DNA of 64,000 nucleotides from Pachypanchax playfairii (Eukaryota > Chordata > Actinopteri > Cyprinodontiformes > Aplocheilidae). The notes below the pieces were generated by a model that was given only the letters and a program-made list of their open reading frames with translations, did no database searches and was not told the origin of the DNA. Of this stretch, positions 54,697-64,000 are shown in pieces (within the stretch, counting starts at the first letter, position 1; every line of letters begins with the position of its first letter). The translations under genes were made by a program, and so were the position numbers. The stretch is from positions 1,055,188 through 1,119,187 of the forward strand of contig SSNP01000139.1 of assembly GCA_006937955.1 (NCBI GenBank). Direction: 5' to 3'.

Positions 54697-55574
54697 AGAG
54701 GCCCTTTCATTAAAAATTTTTTTTCTGAGGTTTCTGTTGAATATTTTAGCTCCACAGGTGTTCTTACCTTCATAGTGGGTGTGAAAACAGGTCAACAACT
54801 TCTCTTTCAGTTTTTATCTCTCAAACTACGCAAGTGGCGATAAAACTCGAGTTCTCCCGAGTCCGAATAGCCTGTATCTGTTTCATCACAACTCCTTTGT
54901 TCGTTAGTATTCAGCAGCTCCTGCAGTTGAAACCACGCCTAGCATGCTGCTGGATAAAAGCTGTAGCATAAATACGTTACGCAAATACAGTAACTGCAAC
55001 CATTTCCTGAAAGAACCACAGCATCACTAACCTGTTCTCCTCTGCTGCTAGATCTCCTCCAGAGGTCCGCCGGATCCAGTCCTCCAGTTCACCTGCACAT
55101 TCAAAGTTCTGTTATTGTGTAAAACCATTTGTCACCTGTGGAAGAAAATAAACTTTTATTGTTTTTACATTTTAAAGTATGTCGGTCTGAAGTCTGGGTA
55201 ACATTAGAGTTCACTGCAACCTAGAACCATGACACTGCTGGCTTAAAGATGTAGCCGAAGACGTAGCAAACAGGAAGAGAGTACGTCTGATGTTGCCATG
55301 CGTAGCGGGGCAAGAAACAGTATACAGTACCTTGCTCTCATATGCTAGTTTGTTAGCCAATCTGAGTCCAACAAATTCAAATAATGAATATGAACAAGCT
55401 GCTGCCGAAGTCTGAGATGGAAGGAGCCGGAACCAGCCAAATTTTGATACAGACAGATTGAAAGGTCTGTTAATCAGTGTTTCCTGACGTTTTTTAGATA
55501 TAAAATGTTTCATATTACTGGTTAATACTTAAGAAATAACCACAAAGTCCTGAAATTTGTATGAAATGGCCTCT
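54697..55574 (-). mobile_element. Family A copy A4 with perfect TTAA duplication
   Basis: TTAA flanks both sides exactly (54693-54696 and 55575-55578). The ends are AGAGGCCCTTTCATT and, on the other strand, AGAGGCCATTTCATAC. The copy is inverted relative to A1, A2, A3 and A5 and is 878 bp long. It has about 276 bp (54972-55247) between GCTGTAGCATA and ACGTAGCAAACAGG that other copies lack. The frame 55211-55513 is not coding. Confidence 0.92.
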
Positions 55575-55682
55575 TTAAATAAAAACACAGCTGCTTGCAC
55601 ACTTTGCAAAGTCTGTGTCGGCACGTCACCTCAGTACGTCACAGTTTGGCGGGGTATTTCTCTGTTCCTAGTTATTTACAAC

Positions 55683-55796
55683 ATGACGGATCATGTCGAA
55701 AGAGTTGCTTGGATTCATTTAATAAATAAAGCTATACAATGTCGTCATCGGGCGCATTTGCGAAGGTTTTGGATACACCCCATTGAGGCGATCTGA
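55683..55796 (+). pseudogene. Harbinger transposase N-terminal fragment
   Basis: ATG at 55683 (ACAACATGACGG) opens MTDHVERVAWIHLINKAIQC then RHRAHLRRFWIHPIEAI and a stop. The RRRxWIHPI motif shortly after a helical start is characteristic of PIF/Harbinger transposase (HARBI1-like) N-termini. The DDE nuclease domain is absent. Confidence 0.6.
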
Positions 55797-55798
55797 AT

Positions 55799-56002
55799 TT
55801 AATAAAATAAGGTATTAAACTGTTTGCCTGGCACTCCAATATCCTCTGATATCCTCCTCCAGATAAGATCTGATCTCTTCCTGTCCTTATAAAAAAGACA
55901 AAGACGGGTCATATAGTTTGCGGTGGTTACAAACATAATCAGTTTTTCCTCCTTTGTGAAGTGAATTGGAATGACCGTCAGATCTAGCCGTTGATGACGC
56001 AA
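55799..56002 (-). pseudogene. MADF-type DNA-binding protein fragment (Harbinger partner gene)
   Basis: The minus-strand frame contains HFTKEEKLIMFVTTANYMTR, then LCLFYKDRKRSDLIWRRISE and DIGVPG. This fits the MADF/Myb-SANT pattern (EEKLIxxV...LYxxxxxxYKDRxxxxxxWxxIxxxxG) of the second protein encoded by Harbinger elements, which helps the transposase bind DNA and enter the nucleus. It is cut off after the first MADF helices. It lies tail to tail with the transposase fragment. Confidence 0.6.
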
Positions 56003-56115
56003 TCAGTGAAAAGAGTCGCTGATTGGTTGCTGCCGCGCGTCTGCTGCCCCAAAGTTCAATTTTCCCAACTTCGAGCAGCAGCTGCCTTGATGCGCGTGTC
56101 GAACTACGTGGCAGC

Positions 56116-56591
56116 TTGGCACAGCTTGACGCCCACCTGCTGCTTAGTAACATAGATTTTACATGTAATCTACATGTGTTTTTAAGTGATGAAGATTCAG
56201 GTAAACATTTTGACTTTATTTTTAAACACAGTGATTTTGTGTGTACCAGTTGAACTCTGTATATTATTATCAGTCTGCTTGCAAGAGCTTGTAAATCTCA
56301 ATTGGATCTTTCCTGGTAAAAAAAACTATAAACTGAAAAAAATTCTCATAATTACTTTTTGAATTGCATGTTTAAGTTTATCTATCCAAGCTATTGACCA
56401 GTGACAGCTGGGATGGGCTCCAGCCTCCCTGCAGCTTTGCAGGATTGAGCGGGAACAGCAAAAAAAAAAAAAAAATCAATAAAATCTCCCACTATTAAAA
56501 TTCAAAAGAATACAGTTACTGGGTTGTAACACATTTCTGAAATATTTCTCTATAACCTGTTAGACTGCATTCATTTTTATAAACTAGTATA
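56116..56591. other. Sequence with a short LINE-tail-like fragment
   Basis: GTGACAGCTGGGATGGGCTC and GAGCGGGAACAGC followed by 15 A (about 56400-56475) resemble the Rex3/RTE 3' end. Otherwise nothing recognised. Confidence 0.45.
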
Positions 56592-56779
56592 TTCACATAA
56601 TGAATATTAATAAGTTGCAGCCCGAAGCCTGACGAAACAAGCCGGATCTTCCCGCAGACAGATTGAAAGGTCTGTTAATCAGTGTTTCCTTACATCTTTT
56701 AGATATAAAATGTTTCATATTACAGGTTTATACTTAAGAAATGACCATAAAGTCATGAAATTTGTGTGAAATTGCCTCT
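56592..56779 (-). mobile_element. Family A copy A6 (truncated)
   Basis: Contains GACAGATTGAAAGGTCTGTT, TAGATATAAAATGTTTCATA and the terminus AATTGCCTCT followed by TTAA (56780-56783). Only the left third of the family is present, inverted. Confidence 0.85.
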
Positions 56780-56783
56780 TTAA

Positions 56784-58596
56784 TAACTTCAGTAATTTGG
56801 GTCGCAGCTGTGACGGTGTTCTGGTGATTTATGCTGCCCTGATGAAAAATGTTGCCATAGCGCGAAATGACAACTTATTTCATAACGAGATGTCATTGGA
56901 AGTTTATACAGTATTCTTGTTTATGGTGAGTGTGTCCTGTTAGTTATTTAAACATATTTTTATGATCTTTCCATGATATTTTCTATATAAAAGCCCTCTG
57001 GGTCCTTGGCGGCCATTGTTGGGTCCTTCTCCTCTGGGTGTGTCCAAACATTTGCCTGTTGCTCTGACAATGCAAAGAAAGTAAAAATACCATCATATTT
57101 AGTGTTCCTGTCCTGAGAGAATGTATTTGATAGATAAAATGTATTTATGGAAAAGTATAGAAAAAAAATATAAACGATAAATCTGTTTATTGAAGTCAAG
57201 ACTGTGGAACGGCACATGCGCAAAAAGAATTGGTTGCACATCTCAACAGGTAGCATATTTCTACAGAACACCGGTTCCAGCAACGGCCGTCTGAGACACG
57301 GCTATGGAAAAGTTATTTAGTACTACTTTAAGAGGTATTTAAAAACCTATAAGAAATCAGAAATTAAACCTGTAAGAAATCCCAAATAGATAACTACCAG
57401 GACTAATTTTTTTTTCTAAAACAACATCTATTTTGTATGGAAAATCTCAATTTGAAAATTTTCTGACATTAAAGGATGAGTATTAGTAATTAATGCTCAA
57501 GGTTGTTTGTTATCAAATCCCTCAACTATAAAATGTGAATCAGTGAGTCAATATCTGACTGCTTCACTTTAGTTCAGAACATTCAAAAGCAGTTTTTTTG
57601 TGTGTAACTTTTTTGAGTGAATGTACTGTGTGAGCACTTTTGATTCAACAATATGCCAGCAAATGCATCAAGCTGTGTGTATGTGTAAGGTTTTCACACA
57701 TTTAATGCTTATACAAACTCTATTTTTTGCTTTTTTTTTTGCATTCGTATGCCAGTCTTGATGCTTTTTTCAAAGTCAGGTCTCCCTGGAAAAGCTGCTT
57801 TAATCTCAACTTGCTTACTCAACTGCTAAAAAAGGTCAAATCCAGTCAATAAAAGTTAAATATGAGGTTAATTAAAATGATAAACACTGTGTCAAATTGC
57901 ATTTATTGATGTTTTTTCCAGTGTTGTTGTTGCTCGCATCACTCCCATATGGTTCAGATCAATAAGAAATGGGGAAAAAACATATAGAAAAACCCAATTA
58001 ACAGTCATGGATTGATATGACGGCATAATATTTGTTTTATAATATTGCAGATCAGAGAACAGTGTGGTTTCATTAGGTTTCATTATGTATCATGACAGGT
58101 ATGGTAAGAGTAGAAACTAACTCACTACATTTGCAGTTTTAAGTTCCAGAGATGCAGCAGCTAAGCATTCACCTCTAAGCAGGTGACTGATGAAGCACAG
58201 CTGTGACCCGACCCTCGCACATGGTTTCTGTAATCAAAAGCACATCGAAAAGAGAGGCAAAGAAATTGCTCTGGCAAAAGAGCAATCAAGAAAAGGTCTG
58301 CTGTATCATGTTACCTGTTTAGCAAACAATGCTTCTTGCACTGAAAAACACACAAGTCTTGGTTTTGTAGTTATGATGTTTGTTTGAATTCAAGAAGAGA
58401 CAAAGATGAATAACACGAGAGCTGCCTGAACATTAAATTACACTAGCAGAAAGAACAGAAACAGAAATGTGTCTGTGTCTTACACAAAGTTTAGTAGGGA
58501 TACACCTTAATCAAGATGTGTCTTTGTTAGGCCTGAGAATGCTAATCACTTCGCTTCACTCGCAATGCTAACCCAAAAGTTTCCGGTTACTAACAT
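56784..58596. other. Long stretch without recognised gene
   Basis: AT-rich. 57000-57310 is less AT-rich, has CpG sites and an ACTTTAAGAGG end-like word near 57327, but no partner end was found. No supported gene. Confidence 0.4.
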
Positions 58597-58600
58597 TTAA

Positions 58601-58924
58601 CCCTGTAAAACCCAATTTATTAAAATATAGCCAGAAAATTCTGATTATTTAGAACTGAGATGTTTAGGAAGCCTTAGAACAAAATTCACAAACGTTTTTT
58701 GCTATATCATGTTATTTATATAGCTTTTTTGTATCACATTTATTACATTGGCTGTTTTTACGGTTTAATTGTAATATAAAAAATTAGTTAATAATAATGC
58801 ATTCATCCATATAATAATGATGATTTAACCTGAAAAAAAAGGCAAGTGGATCATTTACTGGGAGCAACCATGTTAGAAATTATCAAAACTATGTAGCAAA
58901 TATGATACAAGGGGCATTATAGGG
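58601..58924. mobile_element. piggyBac-like miniature element
   Basis: TTAA flanks both sides (58597-58600 and 58925-58928). The ends are CCCTGTAAAACCC and, on the other strand, CCCTATAATGCCC (10 of 13 identical). TTAA targets and CCCT ends define piggyBac. The element is 324 bp and AT-rich, with no frame. Confidence 0.75.
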
Positions 58925-58928
58925 TTAA

Positions 58929-60230
58929 GACAATTTTAATGTCACTAGTTACCACAATATGTTGTGCCCAAGCCCAGGCTACTACCAGTGATGACAAGGG
59001 TTTTCTTTTTTAAAACATGGCCTTTCCTCTACTCAGAAACAGATTGTGATAACTTCAACCCTCCAACTGTACAGTACAAGTAGGTAAGTCAGCTCAGTTA
59101 TACCAGGCAATTGTGGAAAAGAAGGATAGGGAGATACAGTCCTGTTTACAGCAGAGGTGGGTGGAGGAGGTCATAAAATTAGAGACTGAATGCAGTTCAT
59201 CATTGCTGTTTCTTGTTTCTTCAGGTTTAGGAGAGGAGAGTAGCAGTTCCAGTAATCCATGGATGGCAGAGAGATGTCGGCGGTGGACAGTTGATAGGTA
59301 AGTAATGGTGTATCCACAGCATAACGTGCATGTTCACTGGTCATTTAGAAAACATAATGGGAGCTTTTGAAATAAAAGCTAAGTAAATTTAATACGAGTC
59401 CAAGGTTCACCATAAAAATTCAATGCACTGGAGTGTCACCACTCAGCTTCAGGAGCTGAGTTGATGAAAGGAGATGGGACACTGTGGCACAAGGAACTGG
59501 AACACCCTCCAGCTCAATGCTGTATCAGAAAATCTCAACCACCTGGGAAGGTAAAGGAGACATAGCCAGAACCCTCTGGAACATGGCACTAATTGGGATA
59601 ATGACTCAGAACCAAGGACAGCAAAGGACATAAAAAGGCTGTGAACAGAATAACAGGAATAAAAGAAACATAGTTCAGTAGAGATACTAAAGCTACCGAA
59701 AATTATACTGAAACAAAAAAAAGGCCAGAGAGATTCCTTCAGTAGATACAACCAAAGAATCAAAACAAAGAACACACCAATGATGATTTTATATAAACAT
59801 TTCAGTGCTCTCCAACCATAGTAACTTAGGGCCCAATGTTCTGCATGTTTTAGATGTTTTCCTCCTTCAACACATTGGATTTAATAGAATAGGTAAAAAA
59901 GGTATCTGCAGAACCCGACAGCATGCAAAGGAGGTTATTTAGTTGTACTTTTTATTGTGTGTCTATCTTGTCTGGCAGCCTATGCAATCAGAATAATGAT
60001 CTGAATATACTGATATGCCAGACAAATTTTCTCTTTCCAAAAGGAGCTCTATAAATTCTATAGGATCCGCTGGTTCATTTAATTTTTTTAACATTGTTAA
60101 TGTTATTTTTATTTATTTATATGTTCATTTCTGTTGTTTATTCACAATACATTTGTAGTGTATCAGTGACAGAACTGGCAGGCAGGGAGGAGACAAAAGA
60201 ACAGAAAAACAAGGAAAGAGTAGAAACTAT
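58929..60230. other. Sequence with a candidate exon and a diverged MITE fragment
   Basis: Holds the candidate exon listed next. Near 59805-59900 are words related to the hAT miniatures (TGCATGTTTTAGATGTTTTC, TCAACACATTGGATTTAATA). The frame 59449-59775 on minus is a chance hydrophobic frame. Confidence 0.4.
59225..59297 (+). CDS. Candidate 73 bp exon of an unidentified host gene
   Basis: A polypyrimidine run ending TTTCTTGTTTCTTCAG precedes it and the perfect donor ATAG|GTAAGTA follows. In the open phase it encodes LGEESSSSSNPWMAERCRRW followed by TVD with two bases left over (phase 1 in, phase 2 out). Both splice sites are stronger than expected by chance, but I do not recognise the peptide. 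The frame also stays open upstream of the acceptor, so the evidence for an exon rests on the splice sites. It is on the same strand as the candidate at 17171-17245; no link between them can be shown. Confidence 0.35.

Positions 60231-60231
<1 letters not shown>

Positions 60232-60264
<33 letters not shown>
60232..60264. repeat. ATCA microsatellite (LINE tail)
   Basis: About eight units of ATCA at the 3' boundary of the minus-strand LINE, as left by L2-type integration. Confidence 0.9.
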
Positions 60265-60265
<1 letters not shown>

Positions 60266-61336
60266 TCTTATTTATAAAAGTGCTTTACAACAATCATAGG
60301 TTGCCCAAAGCGCTGAACAGCAAAAAAAAAGTTAAAAGCAAGAGATACATTGAAGCAGTCAAATCCACAAAAATAACTAAAAAACTGTTTCCAAGTGATC
60401 ACAGCGAAGGCACGATCACCCCATTGTTTATATCTGGACAGTGGGACCATCAGCGGGTGTTGGTCAGTAGAACGTAAAGCTCTGCAGGGCAGGTATGGTG
60501 TGAGCATGTTGCACAGATATAATGGTGCTAGGCCATGAACAGAACAGAAAACAAACAGCAGTACTTTATATTGGATTCTGTAGTCAATGGGGAGCCAGTG
60601 TAGAGAGTACAGAACAGAAGTGATGTGGCACGTTTACGGGTGCAGGTGAGGAACCGGGCTGCTGCATTTTGCACAAGTTGAAGACAGCGCAGTGAAGTTT
60701 GGCTCAATCCAATATAAAGGGCGTTGCAGTAATCCAAACGTCAGCTGATGAAGGTATGAACTGCTTTTTCCAGGTCACTAGGGGTGAGAAATGGCTTAAC
60801 TTTAGCCAACAGGCGGAGCTGAAAGAAACTTGCCTTGACCACAGAGTCAATTTGCTTGTCAAATTTGAGATTGCTGTCGAAGGTCACTCAGAGATTTCTC
60901 ACAGATTGGTTGAGATGGCTTGTCAAAGGTGTAAGATCCGGAGCTGCATCAGTTGAACCAGATGAACCAAAGAGGATGAATTCAGTCTTTGATTCATTTA
61001 GGGAGAGAAAAATTTTTGACAGCCACTGTTTAATGTCATGCAGACATGCTTGGATGGAATCAGGGTCTGAAAGGTTCTGGGTAACTGGCAGATAGATTTG
61101 TAAATCATCTGCATACAGATGGAATGACATATTATGACGGGATATCACAGAACCTAAAGGAAGCAAATACTGAGAAAACAAACCGGGCCCAAGATGGAAC
61201 CCTGTGGCACACCAAAACAAGTTTTTCCAGGACTTTAGAGAGAAAGGACAGATGGTGGACACTGGTCTAAAGTTTGAGAGAATTGCTGGGTCAAGAGAAG
61301 GCTTCTTGAGTAGAGGGCTGACCACAGCTTGCTAAA
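60265..61336 (-). pseudogene. L2-type LINE fragment with deleted reverse transcriptase core
   Basis: Minus strand. 61325-61200 encodes PLLKKPSLDPAILSNFRPVS, an L2 reverse transcriptase motif. The frame then jumps into text equivalent to GVPQGSILGPV (frameshifted) and on to NMSFHLYADDLQIYLPVTQN, then LNESKTEFILFG. Further on (60737-60530) is MDYCNALYIGLSQTSLRCLQ with LVQNAAARFLT. The YADD box is kept, but the segment carrying the first catalytic aspartate is missing between about 61210 and 61195, so no activity is possible. It ends in CTTATTTATAAAAGTGCTTT (as read on plus) and the ATCA tail. The 5' side abuts family A copy A5. Confidence 0.85.
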
Positions 61337-61915
61337 AGAGGCAATTTCATACAAATTTCAGGACTTTGTGGTTATTTCTTAAGTATTAACCAGTAATATG
61401 AAACATTTTATATCAAAAAAACATCAGGAAACACTTATTAACAGACCCTTCAATCTGTCTGCGTTAAAATTCGGGTGGTTCCGGCTCCTTCCGTCAGGCT
61501 GCTTCGACTCGTTCATATTCATTGTTCGAATTTGCTGGACTCTGATTGGCTAACAAACTAGCCTATGAGAGCAAAGAATACCGTTTCCTGCCCCGCTGTG
61601 CATGGCAACATCAGACGTTGTGTCTTCCTGTTTGCTACGTCTTATGCTACAGCTTTTTAGTGAGCTGCATGCTAGGCGTGGTTTCAACTGTGGGAGCTGC
61701 CAAAAACGAACAGACAAAAGAGTTGTGACGAAACAGATACAGGCCGTTTGAACTCAGGAGAACTCGGGTTTTATTGCTACCTGCGTTTGAGAGATTAAAA
61801 CTGAAAGAGAAGTTGTTGACCTGTTTTCACACCCACTATGAAGGTAAGAACACCTGTGGAGCTAAAATATTCAACAGAAACCTCAGAAAAAAACATTTTT
61901 AATGGAAGGGCCTCT
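61337..61915 (+). mobile_element. Family A copy A5 (full length)
   Basis: 579 bp. Left end AGAGGCAATTTCATACAAAT, right end GGAAGGGCCTCT followed by TTAA; the left flank is TAAA, one mismatch from TTAA. All family landmarks are present, including ATGAAGGTAAGAACACC. It starts exactly where the minus-strand LINE similarity stops. Confidence 0.9.
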
Positions 61916-61919
61916 TTAA

Positions 61920-62615
61920 AAACAGTGTAGACAGATCCTAACCTTAGGCAGTTATTGAAAAATAATAGGAGACATTGCCCTACTGTGTCAAAAGTGTATT
62001 TAGCAGTCTAGTTGTAATAATGTCCAGAGAGCAGTTAGTTGGTCTCAGCCTCTGAACAACTTCAGAAAGCTGAGAAAGGGATAAACTCATTAAAGACAAC
62101 AACAGGGACAGGTATAAGGAAAATATATATATAATAGAAAACATAAGAATCAAATGACAGAGCACAAAAAATTATAACATTAACATTAACCTTTTAAACA
62201 TTAATGTTTAAAAACAAAAACAGTGGACACTGTCAACAGATGTCAGGGGGAGCTTGGTAAATATGTTCTTTAAAAATAGTTAAAATGTCACCATAACATG
62301 AAGTGTCTTCTAGTTTTAAAAAAATGTCTGTGGCCTCCACATGTAAAACCTTTCTTGTCTTTGGGGTTGTATCATTGTTGCCTCTTTAGTGACATATGGT
62401 TATTTCCTTTCACACCAAACAGCTGACACTGATTAACAACCACCTCTGCTGCTTAACAGACCAGATCAATATCCCAGAAGTTCAACTGACATGATACTTT
62501 ACTCTGATTAAAAAGTGTTTCTTTAATTTTTTGAGCAGTATATAAACACATACACATAAGAACAAACAGCACTTAAAAGAGAAAAAAGAATAAATACACA
62601 AGTCAACAGTCTTGT
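61920..62615. other. AT-rich sequence without gene
   Basis: Nothing recognised between A5 and the nested hAT elements. Confidence 0.5.
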
Positions 62616-62623
62616 GTCTAGTG

Positions 62624-63057
62624 CAGGGGTGGCCAACTCCAGGCCTCGAGAGCCACCATCCTGCACATTTTAGATGTTCCCTTGCTTCAAGACACCTGAT
62701 TCAAATCTGCAACCTCTCAGCAAGTCCTGTAGAACAGTGTTTCCCAACCCTGGTCCTCAAGGCACACTGTCCTGCATGATTTAGATGTTTCCTTGCTCCA
62801 ACACAGCTGAGTTAAATGAGCAAAATACCAGACAATGAAAGCCAAGTTATCAGGTAATTTGCTAATTTAACTCAGCTGTGTTGGAGCAGGGACACATCTA
62901 AAACATGCAGGACAGTGTGCCTTGAGGACCAGGGTTGGGAAACAGTGCTGTAGAAGCCTGTTAATGACCTGTTCCTCTGCAGCAGGTGTGTTGAAGCAGG
63001 GGAACATCTAAAATGTGCAGGATAGTGGTTCTCGAGGCCTGGAGTTGGCCACCCTTG
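62624..63057. mobile_element. Outer hAT miniature element, interrupted by another
   Basis: The 8 bp GTCTAGTG is duplicated exactly (62616-62623 and 63058-63065). The ends are CAGGGGTGGCCAACTCCAGG and, on the other strand, CAAGGGTGGCCAACTCCAGG. The inverted similarity runs deep (GCCTCGAGAGCC, CATTTTAGATGTTCCC), so most of the element is a foldback. Length is 434 bp including the inner insertion, 213 bp without it and one target copy. Confidence 0.93.
62735..62947. mobile_element. Inner hAT miniature element
   Basis: The 8 bp CTGTAGAA is duplicated exactly (62727-62734 and 62948-62955). The ends are CAGTGTTTCCCAACCCTGGT and, on the other strand, CACTGTTTCCCAACCCTGGT. The inverted repeat continues for about 80 bp (CAAGGCACACTGTCCTGCAT, CAACACAGCTGAGTTAAAT), leaving a short loop. 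213 bp, no coding sequence. Confidence 0.95.
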
Positions 63058-63065
63058 GTCTAGTG

Positions 63066-64000
63066 CATGTGCACACGTGTGTATGTGCGTGTGTAGGACA
63101 GAGAATGTGAGTGTTTGTGTTTCCTACAAGAGGCACATAGAAAGAAACTCAGGTAGTCCATAGCCCCCCAAGAGTACTGAAGACTCAAGGCAACACATGC
63201 CAAAGACAACTGCATTCCAGCTCCAGCAGGAAATGGCAGGTGGCCCAAGACGGGCCCCAACAGTAAAAGAGCAGCCTGTCCCATGCTGCAACAGCTATCC
63301 ATCCCAGCAGAAGGTGAGAGAAGGGCCCCAGGATCCCAGAGAACCCAGCCCCCAGATCACCACCATACACATCGTAACCAGAGAGCACCTAGACCCTGAG
63401 GACAGGTGTTGACTGGGGAGAAGTAGCTGGAAGGGGCAACCCGATCCTCCACAACTGTAGACCAGAAAAGATAGATTTTGTTACCCATCCGTCCAGCACG
63501 AACAACAACCACCATCCCATTGCCCCAGCCCTAAGCGGGCCAAAACCCATCCACCTGCTGGGCATAAGTGACAAGACTACTGCACTAACTAACAGAACTG
63601 ATCAAAGGAAACCAGAGGGAATTAAATGTATCCAGAGTGGACAAACAGTGTCTCCATACTAATGTCATGTGGAAGAAAATTTGGACTTTGAGTAATTGAA
63701 AAGCCATTATTTGATTTCCAATTTGTAAATATAGTTTTCCTACCATTCCAAAAGGCATTGAGAACTATGTGTGATTATTTTTTTCTTATAGACATTTTGC
63801 TTGTGTTACCTGATATGCACGGATTGGGTGAGATTGGGATACAGTAACCGAACCATATGGATAGGTCATCTCATCTACCCAAGCCTCTAAATAGGTGTAC
63901 AAGACCATATAGCATGCATATAATTATCAACAGAGTCCTTGTGCAGTCGATCCATATGTCTGTGTGTGTAAGACCCATTTGGAACATCCTTTGTCTGGTA
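63066..64000. other. Sequence without recognised gene; GC-richer patch
   Basis: A short GT/GTGC-type repeat lies at about 63066-63100. 63140-63560 is GC-richer and open on both strands; the plus frame 63197-63412 and the minus frames around it have no recognised product. It may be part of a retroelement 3' region similar in style to 51640-51735, but this is only an impression. Confidence 0.35.

Larger units (their letters stand above)
54629..56115. mobile_element. PIF/Harbinger relic split by family A copy A4
   Basis: Left piece 54629-54696 starts GGTGTGTTCACACCACCCAA and contains ACGCGTCGAGGCAGC. The right piece, 55579 to about 56115, ends with the inverted counterpart (ACGCGCATCAAGGCAGC on the other strand). 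The right piece holds remnants of the two genes usual for this group: a transposase N-terminus on plus and a MADF-type DNA-binding gene on minus. Removing 54697-55574 and one TTAA joins the pieces. The terminal base pairs on the right are not clear. Confidence 0.65.

Noticed and set aside
63197..63412. 71-codon plus-strand frame in GC-richer DNA
   Set aside because: Both strands are open here and the peptide has no recognisable motif.

Overview
The window looks like repeat-dense intergenic or intronic DNA from a teleost fish, probably a spiny-rayed (percomorph) one; the species cannot be named. The evidence is the repeat complement: Tc1 elements, L2/Rex/CR1-type LINE fragments with short tandem tails, a tRNA-derived SINE, hAT and PIF/Harbinger miniatures, and TTAA-flanked miniature elements. 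Base composition is AT-rich. I see no bacterial operons, ribosome binding sites, tRNA or rRNA genes, or CRISPR arrays, and no complete host protein-coding gene. The only long intact reading frames are two transposases. A run of 908 N (51775-52682), preceded by 39 C, is an assembly gap.

Layout. 1-11 kb: AT-rich unique sequence with old repeat pieces, a headless SINE (about 4974-5262) and an internally deleted Tc1 relic (9735-9979). 11-13 kb: a 300 bp hAT miniature with 8 bp target duplication and a 596 bp miniature with GGGTGCATTCACACC-type ends. 15-20 kb: the first copy (A1) of a window-specific family A, a 75 bp candidate cassette exon (17171-17245), a ~300 bp near-palindrome and two neighbouring TTAA-flanked elements, one holding a minus-strand coding first exon. 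21-27 kb: degraded LINE and a probable solo LTR (26119-26798). 28.9-30.8 kb: an intact DD36E Tc1-like element, then a Harbinger-type copy (B1). 33.9-40.1 kb: LINE relic, Harbinger and family A copies, with a two-unit tRNA-derived SINE inserted inside A3. 42-44 kb: a THAP-type first exon beside a Tc1 relic that is split by about 1.2 kb of other sequence ending in a LINE tail. 45.9-49 kb: inverted Harbinger copy B2 and an L2 3' end. 49.4-51 kb: a 1602 bp Tc1 with identical 200 bp inverted repeats and an intact 340-aa transposase, the youngest insertion visible. 52.7-56.8 kb: two more miniature or relic elements, one split by family A copy A4. 58.6-63 kb: a piggyBac-like miniature, a reverse L2 fragment, A5, and a hAT miniature nested inside another hAT miniature.

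How it fits together. The sequence records successive insertions: SINE in A3, A4 in Harbinger, LINE-bearing block in Tc1, hAT in hAT. A recurring theme is that non-autonomous elements of different families keep a start codon followed by a consensus 5' splice site but have lost everything downstream (19408-19128 minus, 42079-42197 plus, families A and B). Whether any act as alternative first exons cannot be told from sequence alone. Two short segments (17171-17245 and 59225-59297, both plus strand) have exon-like borders and may belong to an unrecognised host gene with very long introns.
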